Shown: positions 40,822-49,997 of the stretch, piece by piece
Numbering within the stretch: position 1 is the stretch's first letter
How the letters are laid out: each line of letters opens with the position of its first letter
DNA from: CAZXCK01 sp964639225
GTDB lineage: Bacteria; Chloroflexota; Anaerolineae; Aggregatilineales; Phototrophicaceae
NCBI GenBank assembly: GCA_964639225.1
Contig: CAZXCK010000016.1
Location: forward strand, 1-52,397
Direction of reading: 5' to 3'
Length of the DNA stretch: 52,397 nt
Made by a program: the position numbers and the translations under genes
Notes under the pieces: generated by a model
What the model was told of the DNA's origin: nothing
Databases searched by the model: none
What the model saw: only the letters and a program-made list of their open reading frames with translations

Positions 40822-41607
40822 ATGACCGCAGTCGCTTCACTGCGCTACCTCGAAATCGCCCACGACGTCATCCACAAGGTGATGACCACCCAGCTCGACG
40901 CCATCGAACAGGCCGCCGAGATTTGCAGCGACACCATCGTTAAGGACGGTCTGGTTTTCTGCTGGGGCGGCGGCCACAGCCGCATGTCCGTCGAAGAGAT
41001 GTTCCCGCGCATCGGCTCGTATCCCGGCTTTTATCCGATGGTCGAGCTGGCGCTGACCTTCTACACCAACGTCGTCGGCGCGGACGGCCTGGAGCAGTCG
41101 TTCTTCATCGAGCGCGCCGAAGGCTACGCCGACTCGGTGCTGCGCAGCTACGAGTTCGGCCCGCACGACAGCATGATCTGCTTCTCCAGCACCGGCATTA
41201 ACGGCGTCGTCATCGACATGGCCCTGGGTGCCAAAGAGCGCGGCATGCCCGTCATCGCCGTGACCTCGGTCGCCCATTCAGACAGCACCACGTCGCGCCA
41301 TCGCTCCGGCAAAAAGCTCAAGGAAATCGCCGATGTCATCATCGACAACTGCACGCCCCCCGGCGACGCCGTCGTAGACATCGAAGGACTGCCCTACAAG
41401 GTCAGCCCCACCAGCACCATCGGCGCTGTCGCCGTCGTCAACGCGCTCAAGGCGCGCACCGCCGAGCTGATGATGCAGAAAGGCGTCGAGCCGGTCGTGC
41501 TCACCAGCCCGCACTTCGTCGAGCGCCAGGAAGAGGCCGAGGCCCAGCTTAAGCGCGTCTATGCCGAGACGAAGCGGCGCAAGCGCATGATTTACGGTCG
41601 GGACTGA
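40822..41607 (+). CDS. SIS-domain protein (UPF0309-like)
   Basis: A 261-residue single-SIS-domain protein. GLVFCWGGGHSRMSVEEMFPRIG and MICFSSTGINGVVIDMALGAKERGMPVIAVTSVAHS are the two phospho-sugar-binding parts. UPF0309-type members occur in sugar catabolic clusters and bind or isomerise sugar phosphates; exact reaction unknown. AAAGG lies about 10 bp before the ATG. It heads the segment leading to the FGGY kinase, two bases downstream. Confidence 0.85.
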   Translation: MTAVASLRYLEIAHDVIHKVMTTQLDAIEQAAEICSDTIVKDGLVFCWGGGHSRMSVEEMFPRIGSYPGFYPMVELALTFYTNVVGADGLEQSFFIERAEGYADSVLRSYEFGPHDSMICFSSTGINGVVIDMALGAKERGMPVIAVTSVAHSDSTTSRHRSGKKLKEIADVIIDNCTPPGDAVVDIEGLPYKVSPTSTIGAVAVVNALKARTAELMMQKGVEPVVLTSPHFVERQEEAEAQLKRVYAETKRRKRMIYGRD

Positions 41608-41609
41608 CC

Positions 41610-43088
41610 ATGACTGATCTGTTGCTGGGTATCGACATCGGCACGACCAACGTCAAGGCCGTGCTGGCGACGCCGCGCGGCGAGGTCGTCGCGTCGGCCC
41701 AGCACGCCTACGACATCAGCTTTCCGCGCCAGGGCTGGGCGGAACAAAACCCGGAGGACTGGTGGACCGGCACTGTCGCCACCACCCGCCGCGTCTTGCA
41801 ACAGGTCGATTCGCAGCGCGTGCGCGCTGTCGGCGTCAGCGGCCAGGGCTGCGCGGTGACGCTCATCGACCGCGCCGGCGACGTGATTCGCCCGGCCATC
41901 ATCTGGATGGACAGCCGCAGCGAACCCCAGTGCCAGCAGATGCGCGACTGCTGCGCCGACCACATCCTGAAAATTAACGGCAAGTCGCCCGCGCCCTACA
42001 ACGCCGACCCCGCCCTGATGTGGCTTAACACCCACGAGCCAAGCGCCATCGAACGCGCCGCCGTCAGCCTGACGACAACCGGCTACATCAACTACCGGCT
42101 CACCGGCGAGGCTGTGGCCAACGTCTCCGATGCCAGCATCCTCTTCGCCTTCGACCTGGCGAAAAGTGACTGGTCCGACCGGCTCATCGCCGAATTCGGC
42201 CTGCCGCGCCGCCTCTACCCGCCGGTCAGAGCCTGCCACGAGATCATCGGCGGGCTGACCTCAGCCGCAGCCGAAGCGCTGGGACTGCCAGCCGGAACGC
42301 CGGTCATCGCCGGTGGCGAGGATACATCGTCCGCCGGTCTGGCGATTGGCGTCGCCCAGCCCGGTCAGGCGCTGCTGTCATTAGGCACAGCCGGGACGGT
42401 CTACGCCGTGCAGGACAAAAGCATCGTCCATCCCGATCTGCTGGCCTTCGCCCATGTCATCGAGGGCCAGCTTCTGCTCGGCGGCTCGATGGTGGCCGTC
42501 GGCGGCGCGGTCCAGTGGCTGCAGGGCATTCTGGGCGAGAACCTCAGCGCCGCCGACATCAGCGCGCTGGCCGCGTCCGCCCCGCCGGGCGCTGGTAATC
42601 TGTTGTTCCTGCCCTATCTCAGCGGCGAGCTTCAGCCCATCAACGACGGCAACGCGCGCGGCGTGTTCATCGGCCTGAGTATGCGCAGCGGGCGCGCAGA
42701 GATGGCCCGCGCCGTCCTCGAAGGCACGGCCTTCGCCATCGCCCACAACATGGCGCTGGCCACCGAGATTGGCACGCCCATCACCGAGGCACGCGCCGTC
42801 GGCGGACCGACAAAAAGCGCGCTCTGGTGCCAGCTCATCGCCGACATCAGCGGGCATCCGGTCAAAGTGCTGGATGGCAACGCCGGCGCGCCGCTGGGTG
42901 ATGCGCTGCTGGCCGCCAAAGGCATCAGCCTCATCGACGACCTGACGCAGACCGCCGCCCTGCACACATCCCGCGTCTACGAGCCGCAGCCCCAGCACGC
43001 CGAACGCTACGCGGCGCTGTTCGACGTATACAAAGGGCTGTATACGCGCCTCGCTTCGACCTTTGCTGCTATGATGGACGTACCATGA
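41610..43088 (+). CDS. FGGY-family carbohydrate kinase (xylulokinase-like)
   Basis: A 492-residue FGGY kinase. ATPase-fold motifs: LLGIDIGTTNVKAVLATPRG at the N-terminus, GVSGQGCAVTLIDRAGDVIRPAIIWMDSR, and in the second domain VIAGGEDTSSAGLAIG, LSLGTAGTVYAV and AVGGPTKSALWCQLIADISGHPV. It is closest in appearance to xylulokinase/gluconate-type members; substrate could be a ketose or a sugar acid. Start is 2 bp after the SIS stop; end overlaps the next SDR by 4 bp. Confidence 0.9.
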   Translation: MTDLLLGIDIGTTNVKAVLATPRGEVVASAQHAYDISFPRQGWAEQNPEDWWTGTVATTRRVLQQVDSQRVRAVGVSGQGCAVTLIDRAGDVIRPAIIWMDSRSEPQCQQMRDCCADHILKINGKSPAPYNADPALMWLNTHEPSAIERAAVSLTTTGYINYRLTGEAVANVSDASILFAFDLAKSDWSDRLIAEFGLPRRLYPPVRACHEIIGGLTSAAAEALGLPAGTPVIAGGEDTSSAGLAIGVAQPGQALLSLGTAGTVYAVQDKSIVHPDLLAFAHVIEGQLLLGGSMVAVGGAVQWLQGILGENLSAADISALAASAPPGAGNLLFLPYLSGELQPINDGNARGVFIGLSMRSGRAEMARAVLEGTAFAIAHNMALATEIGTPITEARAVGGPTKSALWCQLIADISGHPVKVLDGNAGAPLGDALLAAKGISLIDDLTQTAALHTSRVYEPQPQHAERYAALFDVYKGLYTRLASTFAAMMDVP

Positions 43089-43858
43089 GCGACATGAACG
43101 GCAAAACCGTACTGATTACCGGGGCCGCCAGCGGCATTGGCCGCCGCTGTGCCGACGTATTCGCCGAAGCGGGTGCGCACGTCGTCATCGCCGACCGCGA
43201 CGCCGAAGCTGGCGAATCCGCCGCGCACGCCATCCGCGAGGCCGGATACGCGGCGCATTTCGTCGCGGTGGATATGGCGCAGCCGGAACAGGTGGCGCGC
43301 ATGGTCGAGACCTGCCTCGACACCACCGGGCGGCTGGATACGCTCATCAGCAACGCTGGCGTCGGCGGGCGCAGCCTGGGCGATGGCCCCATCCACGAAT
43401 GCACCATTGACGGCTGGGACACCATCATGAACGTCAACCTGCGCGGGATGTTCCTGGCCTGCAAATACGCCATCCCGCACCTGCTCAAACAGCCTGGAGC
43501 CAGCATCGTCACCATGTCGTCCGTGCTGGGGATGGTGGGCACGCAGGGACTCTACGATACACACGCCTACACCACCAGCAAAGCGGGTATCATCGGCCTC
43601 ACGCGGACCATCGCCGCGCATTACGCCCGCGACGGTCTGCGCGCCAACTGCATCGCGCCCGGCCTGGTCGATACGCGCATGGCGGCCCGCACCAGAGCCA
43701 CACCCGAACTGCTGGAAAAAGTCGCGTTCTGGCAGCCGCTCGGCCCCATCGGCGATGTCGATGACGTGGCCCAGGCGGCTTTGTTCCTGGCCAGCGATCG
43801 CGCTAAATTCATTACCGGGGTTGTGCTGCCCGTCGATGGCGGCTGGACTGCCCAGTAA
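43085..43858 (+). CDS. SDR-family oxidoreductase (2)
   Basis: A 257-residue classical SDR. TGAASGIGRR cofactor loop, SNAGVGG, Ser in VTMSSVLG and the HAYTTSKAG (YxxxK) site, then GVVLPVDGGWT at the C-terminus. It overlaps the FGGY kinase gene by ATGA. With the FGGY kinase or the downstream lactonase it may oxidise a free sugar to its lactone or a polyol to a ketose. Confidence 0.9.
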   Translation: MSDMNGKTVLITGAASGIGRRCADVFAEAGAHVVIADRDAEAGESAAHAIREAGYAAHFVAVDMAQPEQVARMVETCLDTTGRLDTLISNAGVGGRSLGDGPIHECTIDGWDTIMNVNLRGMFLACKYAIPHLLKQPGASIVTMSSVLGMVGTQGLYDTHAYTTSKAGIIGLTRTIAAHYARDGLRANCIAPGLVDTRMAARTRATPELLEKVAFWQPLGPIGDVDDVAQAALFLASDRAKFITGVVLPVDGGWTAQ

Positions 43859-43890
43859 CCGGACTTGATCCGTACAAGGAGTGACACACA

Positions 43891-45231
43891 ATGGATGTTT
43901 ACAGCAAACAACTCACGCAGCTCTGGGACGCCGATGTGATCGTCGTCGGCTCCGGCTCGGCAGGGTCGTCAGCGGCGATTGCGGCGGCCCGCAGCGGAGC
44001 CGATACCATCCTCGTCGAGCGTTTCGGCTTCCTGGGCGGGACCAGCACCCAGGTTCTCGATACGTTCTACGGCTTCTATACGCCCGGCTCGGTGGCCTAC
44101 AAGGTCGTCGGCGGCGTCCCCGATGATGTCGTCGCCCGCCTCAAGAAGTACAACGCCGCCTTCGAGCGCCCCAACACCTACGGCGCGGGGACCGGCGTCA
44201 CCTATGACCCGTACATCCTGCGTATCGCCTGGGAACAGCTCGCCCAGGAAGCCGGCGTGCGCCTGCTCTATCACAGCTTCTGCACCGATGTCATCCGCGA
44301 CGGCGACCGCATCACCGGCGTCATCGTCAACGGCAAGCGCGGCCTGATGAAGCTCACCGCGCGCGTGGTCATCGACTGCTCCGGCGACGCCGACGTGAGC
44401 CACCAGGCCGGAGCGCCCTACGAGCGCGCCGGGGACATCGACCCCGCCCAGACGCTGACGACCACTTTCCGCATGATCCACGTGGACATCGAACGCGCCA
44501 AAGCCTTCGGCAAAAAAGCCATGTGGGAAAAAATGGAAGAAGCCACCGCTACCGGCAACTACGACCTGCCGCGCAAAGAAGGAAGCTGGCACATCACCCC
44601 TCACGAGGGCGTCATCCACACCATCATGACGCGCATCGCCGACGTGGACGCCACCGATCCGGTCGCCCTCACCAACGCCGAAATCGAAGGCCGCCGCCAG
44701 GCGCTCGAATACGTGCGCTTCCTGCAGGATTTCGTGCCCGGCTTCGAGAACGCCAGACTCTCCTGGCTGTGCGCGCCCATCGGCGTGCGCGAGACGCGCC
44801 GCATCTACGGGCGCTACCGCCTCACCCGCGAGGACTGCCTGACCGCCCGCAAGTTTGATGACGCCGTCGCCGCCTGCGGCGCGCCCATCGAGGACCATCA
44901 CGGCGGCAGCGATACCAAATGGGAATACCTGCCGGACGGCATGACCTACGACATCCCCTACCGGGCGCTGCTGCCCACTGAGGTCGATGGCCTGCTGGTG
45001 GCCGGGCGCTGCTTCAGCGCCACCCACGACGCCCATGCGTCCTGCCGGTCAATGGCGCAGATGATGGCGCTGGGTCAGGCCGCCGGTGTCGCGGCGTCGC
45101 TCTCCGTGAAACACGATCTGCTGCCGCACGAACTGGCGACCGCGCCGCTCCAGGACGCCCTCACGCAGATGGGCGCCCGCTTCGGCGAAATTCGCGCCGA
45201 CGATGTCTACACCGCCCCGGAGGACAAATAA
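43891..45231 (+). CDS. FAD-dependent oxidoreductase
   Basis: A 446-residue flavoprotein of the FAD_oxidored type. The N-terminal FAD loop DVIVVGSGSAGSSAAIAAARSG is followed by ERFGFLGGTSTQVLDTFYGFY; another family block is VVIDCSGDADVSHQAGAPYE, and the C-terminus has GLLVAGRCFSATHDAHASCRSMAQMMALGQAAGVAASLS. No signal peptide or heme motif. Members occur in sugar gene clusters but their reactions are mostly unassigned. AAGGAG precedes the ATG by 9 bp. It is 4 bp ahead of the lactonase start. Confidence 0.85.
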   Translation: MDVYSKQLTQLWDADVIVVGSGSAGSSAAIAAARSGADTILVERFGFLGGTSTQVLDTFYGFYTPGSVAYKVVGGVPDDVVARLKKYNAAFERPNTYGAGTGVTYDPYILRIAWEQLAQEAGVRLLYHSFCTDVIRDGDRITGVIVNGKRGLMKLTARVVIDCSGDADVSHQAGAPYERAGDIDPAQTLTTTFRMIHVDIERAKAFGKKAMWEKMEEATATGNYDLPRKEGSWHITPHEGVIHTIMTRIADVDATDPVALTNAEIEGRRQALEYVRFLQDFVPGFENARLSWLCAPIGVRETRRIYGRYRLTREDCLTARKFDDAVAACGAPIEDHHGGSDTKWEYLPDGMTYDIPYRALLPTEVDGLLVAGRCFSATHDAHASCRSMAQMMALGQAAGVAASLSVKHDLLPHELATAPLQDALTQMGARFGEIRADDVYTAPEDK

Positions 45232-45235
45232 CATC

Positions 45236-46192
45236 ATGACCCTGATCGAAACCACACTCGGCCCCTTACCCGCCGACCAGCTCGGCTGGATCAACGCCCA
45301 CGACCACGTCATCATGGACGGCGGCTATACCGTCGTCCAAACGCCCGATTTTAAGCTGGACAGCGTCGAGAAAGCCGTCGAGGAGATGGGCTACTGGCAG
45401 GCGGCGGGCGGCGGCGCCGTCGTCGATGCGCAGCCCTTCGGCTGTGGTCGCAACGCCCGCAAGCTGATCGCCGTCAGCGAGGCGACCCAACTGCCCATCA
45501 TCGTCCCCACCGGCTTCCAGTCGAAGAAGTTCTACCTGCCGGACCACTGGCAGTTCAAATACGACGCCGACACGCTGGCCGAACTGGTCTACGCCGAGTT
45601 CAGCGAGGGCGTGGACCTCAACGGCTACGAAAGCCCGATTGTCGAGCGCAGCCCGGTCAAAGCTGGCTTCGTTAAGATCGCGTCCGATTATCAGGTGGTG
45701 GGCACGCACACCCGCACGCAGATTCGCGCCATCGGCCAGATTTTTAAGCAGCGGCCCGTGCCCATTCTGGTCCACACCGAGAACGGCACCGCCGCCGATG
45801 AACTGCTCGACCTGCTCGAAGCGTCCGGCATTCCGCCCTCAGCCGCCATGATCTGCCACATCGACCGCAACCCGGACCTGTACGTACACCGCCAGATCGC
45901 CCGGCGTGGCGCCTACCTGCAATATGACAGCCCGGCCCGCATCAAATACCAGCCGGAGAATCTGGTCATCGACCTCATGCGCCGTCTGTTCGACGATGGG
46001 CTGGGCGACCGCATCCTGCTCGGCGGCGATATGGCACGCCGTTCCTACTGGAAAGCCTACGGCGGCGGCCCCGGCTTTGACTATCTGCTGACAAAGTTCA
46101 CGCCCCGCCTGCGCGACGAGGGCTTCAGCGACGACGAACTCGAAACTGTCTGGCATCGCAACCCGTCCCGCTGGTTGCAGTCCAAAGGATAA
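45236..46192 (+). CDS. Phosphotriesterase-family lactonase
   Basis: A 318-residue amidohydrolase of the phosphotriesterase-like family. Metal residues: His22 and His24 (NAHDHV), a Lys probably carbamylated (AGFVKIASD, about residue 145), His in VHTENG, His in CHIDRN and Asp in LGGDMARRS. Many members hydrolyse sugar lactones, some phosphorylated. Here it would open the lactone made by an SDR. The ATG at 45236 follows GGAGG at about 12 bp. It is 5 bp ahead of the aldolase gene. Confidence 0.87.
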   Translation: MTLIETTLGPLPADQLGWINAHDHVIMDGGYTVVQTPDFKLDSVEKAVEEMGYWQAAGGGAVVDAQPFGCGRNARKLIAVSEATQLPIIVPTGFQSKKFYLPDHWQFKYDADTLAELVYAEFSEGVDLNGYESPIVERSPVKAGFVKIASDYQVVGTHTRTQIRAIGQIFKQRPVPILVHTENGTAADELLDLLEASGIPPSAAMICHIDRNPDLYVHRQIARRGAYLQYDSPARIKYQPENLVIDLMRRLFDDGLGDRILLGGDMARRSYWKAYGGGPGFDYLLTKFTPRLRDEGFSDDELETVWHRNPSRWLQSKG

Positions 46193-46197
46193 CCGTC

Positions 46198-46842
46198 ATG
46201 CCTAAATACGAAATTCTGCAGCAGGTCCACCAGGACGGCATCATCGCCATCATCCGCGCCGAACGCGCCGACCATCTGGTGGAGATCAGCAAGGCGCTGC
46301 TGGAAGGCGGCCTGCGCACCATCGAAGTAACGATGACCACCGGCGGCGCGCTGGATAGTGTCCAGGCCTGCAAAAAAGAGCTGGGCGCGGACTGTCTGTT
46401 CGGTGTCGGCTCCGTGCTGGACGCCGAAACAGCCCGCCTGGCCATCCTGGCCGGGGCCGATTTTCTGGTGACGCCCGTCGTCTCCATCGACACCATCCGC
46501 ATGGCCAATCGCTACAGCGTGCCCATCATGATGGGGGCCTACACCCCCACCGAAGCCCTGACCGCCTGGGAGAACGGCGCCGATATAATCAAAGTGTTCC
46601 CGTCAGAAACAGGCGGACTCAAACACCTGAAGGCCATGCGCGCCCCGCTGCCGCAGATCGACTTCGTGCCCACCGGCGGCATCAACGTCGATAACGTCGC
46701 GTCCTATCTTCAGGCGGGAGCCTTCGCCGTCGGTGTGGGCAGCGCCCTGGTTCACGCCAGTGTCGTCGCCGATGGCCTGGACAAGCTAACGCAGCAGGCG
46801 CGCCGCTTCCGCGAACAGGTGGACGCGGTCCGCAAAGGATAA
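46198..46842 (+). CDS. KDPG/KHG-type aldolase
   Basis: A 214-residue class I aldolase of the Eda family (2-keto-3-deoxy-6-phosphogluconate or -galactonate to pyruvate plus glyceraldehyde-3-phosphate). Glu43 (TIEVTMTT) and Schiff-base Lys132 (ADIIKVFPSE) are in place, with phosphate-binding FVPTGGINVDNV and FAVGVGSALV. AAGGAT precedes the ATG. It is 4 bp ahead of the kinase that would supply its substrate. Confidence 0.93.
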   Translation: MPKYEILQQVHQDGIIAIIRAERADHLVEISKALLEGGLRTIEVTMTTGGALDSVQACKKELGADCLFGVGSVLDAETARLAILAGADFLVTPVVSIDTIRMANRYSVPIMMGAYTPTEALTAWENGADIIKVFPSETGGLKHLKAMRAPLPQIDFVPTGGINVDNVASYLQAGAFAVGVGSALVHASVVADGLDKLTQQARRFREQVDAVRKG

Positions 46843-46846
46843 CCCC

Positions 46847-47821
46847 ATGTTTGACGTCATCACGCTCGGCGAAACGCTCTACCGGCTGACCCCGCCCGGC
46901 TACCAGCGTATCACCCAGGCGGCCAGCCTGGATTTCTTCGTGGCCGGCAGCGAGTCGAACACATCGGTCGGTCTGGCCCGGCTCGGCCTGCGCGTGGCCT
47001 GGCTGTCCCGCCTCACCGATAACGCGCTGGGCCGGGCCGTCGCCGCCACGCTGCGCGGTCACGGCGTAAACGTCGACTCCATCATCTGGACGGATCAGGA
47101 CCGCATGGCGCTCTACTTCCTGGAAGAGGGCGTGCCGCCGCGCCCCAGCCGCGTCATCTACGACCGCGCCCACAGCGCCATGAGCCGCATCCAGCCCGCC
47201 GACCTGCCCGCCGATCTGTTCCAGCCGGGCACAGCGCGCCTGTTCCACACCAGCGGCATCACCCTGGCCATCAGCGACAGCGCCCGCCGGACCGCGCACC
47301 ATGCCTGGGAATTGGCACGGGCCGCCGGCTGGCAGTTGAGCTTTGACCTGAATCACCGCCGTCTGCTGTGGTCCGACGACGACGCCCGCGCCGCCTGCGA
47401 GCCATTTTTGCAGACGGCAGGGGTGATCTTCATCGCCCAGCGCGACGCCCAGCAGGTGCTGGGTCTGGCCGGTTCAGCGGACGACATCATCGAGCAGCTA
47501 CATACACGCTATCCACAGGCGCGCATCGTCATGACGCGCGGAGCCGATGGCGCAACCGCCTGCGACGAGTCCGGGCATGTGGTCCGCCAGGCGGCGCTCA
47601 ACGCGCCCCAGGCGATTGGTCGCGTGGGCGGCGGCGATGCCTTTTCGGCTGGTTTTCTCTACGGACATCTGACAGAGGGCGATCTGGCGCGCGCGCTGCG
47701 CTGGGGCGTGGTCGTCGCCGGGCTGAAGTACACCATTCCCGGCGACCTGCCCCTCATCGACCATGAAGAGGCAGCCCGCCTGGTCGAAGAATCATCGGGC
47801 GGGCATGGATTAGTTCGCTAG
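46847..47821 (+). CDS. 2-Keto-3-deoxygluconate kinase-like PfkB kinase
   Basis: A 324-residue ribokinase-family kinase. VITLGETLYRLTPPGYQRITQAASLDFFVAGSE is the KdgK-type opening; the C-terminal signature reads RVGGGDAFSAGFLYG, with GGGD instead of GAGD, as in KDG kinases. It would phosphorylate 2-keto-3-deoxygluconate or -galactonate to feed the aldolase. It is the last gene of the plus-strand cluster and ends 7 bp from the convergent MFS gene; no terminator is obvious in that gap. Confidence 0.9.
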   Translation: MFDVITLGETLYRLTPPGYQRITQAASLDFFVAGSESNTSVGLARLGLRVAWLSRLTDNALGRAVAATLRGHGVNVDSIIWTDQDRMALYFLEEGVPPRPSRVIYDRAHSAMSRIQPADLPADLFQPGTARLFHTSGITLAISDSARRTAHHAWELARAAGWQLSFDLNHRRLLWSDDDARAACEPFLQTAGVIFIAQRDAQQVLGLAGSADDIIEQLHTRYPQARIVMTRGADGATACDESGHVVRQAALNAPQAIGRVGGGDAFSAGFLYGHLTEGDLARALRWGVVVAGLKYTIPGDLPLIDHEEAARLVEESSGGHGLVR

Positions 47822-47828
47822 CTGGCGA

Positions 47829-49070
47829 TTAAGTCGTCGCCGCCGCTTCTTTCATGGCGGCGGGACCGGGCTTGAACGCAAAGATGTACATCACAACAGC
47901 CAGCAGTCCCATCCCGCCCCAGAAGAGAAATGGCACACTGAGTCCGTATGCCGCCAGACTGTTACCAACCGCCGGGGCAAAGGCGCCGCCCAGGTTGCGA
48001 ATCATCAGCACGAAGCCCAGCGCCGTGCCCGCATACAGGCCGCCGACGCCGTCCACTTCCAGGACGGTCGTCGTGCTGATCGACATCAGCGCGTCGAAGA
48101 TCACGCCGGTGGCCGCCACCGTAATCATAATCATCGCCCCTTCCACGAACGTCAGCGCGCCAATCCCCACCGACAGACCGATCGCGCCGATAATGAGAAA
48201 GCCGCGCCGGATATGCAGCCGGTCGGAGAGCGTGGTTAGCGGCACCACCATCAGCAGACTGGTCACAAAAAACAGCGACAGCGCGCGGTCGGCGTCCAGT
48301 TCGGCCCAGCCAATGGCCTTCAGGTACGTCGGCAGATAGCCAGAAAAGCCCAGGAAACACGCATTGAGTCCAAGCCCGGCGATGCCCAGCACCCACAACT
48401 GCCGCAGCCGGATAACATGCCGCAGGCTGTCTCGTAGTGGCAGGCGCGGCCTGGGCGAGGAGGCGTCCACACGCTCCACCGGCAGCGCCACCAGCCACAG
48501 GACGCTCACAATCACCGCCAGCAAACCATAGAAAATGAAAATCTGCTGCCAGCCACCGAGCGCCGGCAGCATCACACTGGTGCTGATCAGCGGCCCCAGC
48601 AGCAGACCGGAAGCAAACCCCACCGAGATAACACCCCCCGCCATACCAAGCTGTTCCGGCGGAAAATACTGCCGCGCCACTTTGAACACCATCACCGGGA
48701 TGATCGCCTGAAACGTACCCAGCGCCAGCGACGCCAGCAGCAGCGTGACGAAGTCCACCGCGAACGCACGCGCAATCCCCGCCAGGCCAGATGTAAAACA
48801 GATGAAAAACAACGTCGTCCGCGAGCCGAAACGGTCGCCCAGCGTGCCGCCGATAAACGCGAAAAAGATACCGGCAAACGGCTTCACACCCCAGATAGTG
48901 CCCATCTCTACCAGCGACAGGCCAATATCGTCGCTGATCGTAGCAAACAGCGGCGGCACGGACATATTCGGCAGGGTGAGCACAATCATCGGCGTCAGCG
49001 CGCACAATGCCAGAATCACCCAGCGATAGGTATTTTCACTCTGGCGCACAGCCAGCAGATTGGTGAACAT
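47829..49070 (-). CDS. MFS transporter
   Basis: A 413-residue major facilitator with about 12 transmembrane helices. The loop 2-3 motif appears as GGTLGDRFGSRTTLFF and the middle loop carries SSPRPRLPLRDSLRHVIRLRQ. It would move an organic anion or sugar with a cation; placement beside the sugar-acid genes suggests uptake of a sugar acid, or export of an end product. AAAGG lies 10 bp before the ATG. Confidence 0.9.
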   Translation of the reverse strand: MFTNLLAVRQSENTYRWVILALCALTPMIVLTLPNMSVPPLFATISDDIGLSLVEMGTIWGVKPFAGIFFAFIGGTLGDRFGSRTTLFFICFTSGLAGIARAFAVDFVTLLLASLALGTFQAIIPVMVFKVARQYFPPEQLGMAGGVISVGFASGLLLGPLISTSVMLPALGGWQQIFIFYGLLAVIVSVLWLVALPVERVDASSPRPRLPLRDSLRHVIRLRQLWVLGIAGLGLNACFLGFSGYLPTYLKAIGWAELDADRALSLFFVTSLLMVVPLTTLSDRLHIRRGFLIIGAIGLSVGIGALTFVEGAMIMITVAATGVIFDALMSISTTTVLEVDGVGGLYAGTALGFVLMIRNLGGAFAPAVGNSLAAYGLSVPFLFWGGMGLLAVVMYIFAFKPGPAAMKEAAATT

Positions 49071-49116
49071 GAGTTATCGACCTTTAACGGGAAAGACGCG
49101 CTGGCATTGTACACAA

Positions 49117-49132
49117 GCACAGACCACTGTGC
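49117..49132. promoter_or_regulatory. Palindrome upstream of the MFS gene
   Basis: GCACAG and CTGTGC are perfect arms around ACCA, 47 bp ahead of the MFS start. The half-site resembles TGTGC sites at 36972 and 40709. Candidate operator. Confidence 0.35.
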
Positions 49133-49171
49133 AATCAGCCCCATCCGATGGTCATAAGTCCAATTCAACAA

Positions 49172-49202
49172 AACCCCTCGGCCCGTACATGGCGGAGGGG
49201 TT
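49172..49202 (-). terminator. Terminator of the second ABC importer operon
   Basis: Perfect 8-bp arms AACCCCTC/GAGGGGTT with a 15-nt loop; on the minus strand GGGGTTTTGTTG follows, a good rho-independent tail. Confidence 0.75.
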
Positions 49203-49228
49203 CGTTGATCTCCTGGCGAATACAGTGG

Positions 49229-49993
49229 CTAAATCGTGTATTCGGTCTCGCTCAGACCCATAATCACGCGCTCCACCTCGTCGATGGTGGACTCCGCCGG
49301 GTTGATATCCGAGGCGACCTTCTTGCCACCCCGCAGCACAACAATTCGATCCACCACCTGAAACACATGATGGATGTTGTGCGCGATGAAAATACACGAC
49401 GAACCGCTGTCGCGGGCGTTGCGCACAAAGCGCAGCACGCCTTTGGTTTCCTCGACGCCCAGGTTGTTGGTCGGCTCGTCGAGGATGATGAGGTCGGTCT
49501 TGAAGTGCAGCGCACGGGCAATAGCCACCGCCTGCCGTTCACCGCCCGACAGCGCGCTGATTGGCGTGGTCGGCGGGATGTCTTTCGTGATGCCAACCTG
49601 CTTGAGCAGCTTGCTGGCTTCCGCGTTCATCAGGTCCTGGTCCATCCGGTTGAGGAAACGCGGCCCCTTCGTCGGCTCCCGCCCCAGAAACAGGTTCCTG
49701 GCGATCGAAAGCTGTGTCACCAGCGCCGAGTCCTGGAAGATGGTTTCGATGCCCAGTTTGATGGCGTCGGTCGCGCTTCGGATGTCTACCTTCTTGTCGT
49801 GAATGTAGATATCGCCGGTGTCCGGTCTCAGCACGCCGGAGATAATCTTAATCAGCGTGGACTTACCCGCGCCGTTATCGCCCAGCAGGCCGACGATTTC
49901 ACCTTTACGCACCCGGAAGTTGACGTTATTCAACGCCTGAACGCGCCCAAAGAACTTATTGATATTCTCCATGCGGATGAGGTCTTCGGACAT
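49229..49993 (-). CDS. Sugar ABC transporter ATP-binding protein, single NBD
   Basis: A 254-residue ATPase with one nucleotide-binding domain. Walker A GDNGAGKST (about residues 37-45), signature LSGGERQAVAIARAL, Walker B LIILDEPTNNLGVEE and switch His in IFIAHNIHHVF. CUT2 systems usually have two fused NBDs (as in the first importer); a single NBD is like the FrcA type. Its last residues (GLSETEYTI) end soon after the domain. It follows the permease gene by 4 bp. Confidence 0.92.
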   Translation of the reverse strand: MSEDLIRMENINKFFGRVQALNNVNFRVRKGEIVGLLGDNGAGKSTLIKIISGVLRPDTGDIYIHDKKVDIRSATDAIKLGIETIFQDSALVTQLSIARNLFLGREPTKGPRFLNRMDQDLMNAEASKLLKQVGITKDIPPTTPISALSGGERQAVAIARALHFKTDLIILDEPTNNLGVEETKGVLRFVRNARDSGSSCIFIAHNIHHVFQVVDRIVVLRGGKKVASDINPAESTIDEVERVIMGLSETEYTI

Positions 49994-49997
49994 ACTG

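Noticed and set aside
37189..47821. Sulfoquinovose (sulfo-Entner-Doudoroff) degradation, suggested by the sqdB-like gene and the SDR-lactonase-dehydratase-aldolase set
   Set aside because: A KDG-type kinase next to the aldolase points to a phosphorylated intermediate, no sulfolactaldehyde dehydrogenase or sulfonate exporter is seen, and the sqdB-like gene is 16 kb away in a biosynthetic context.
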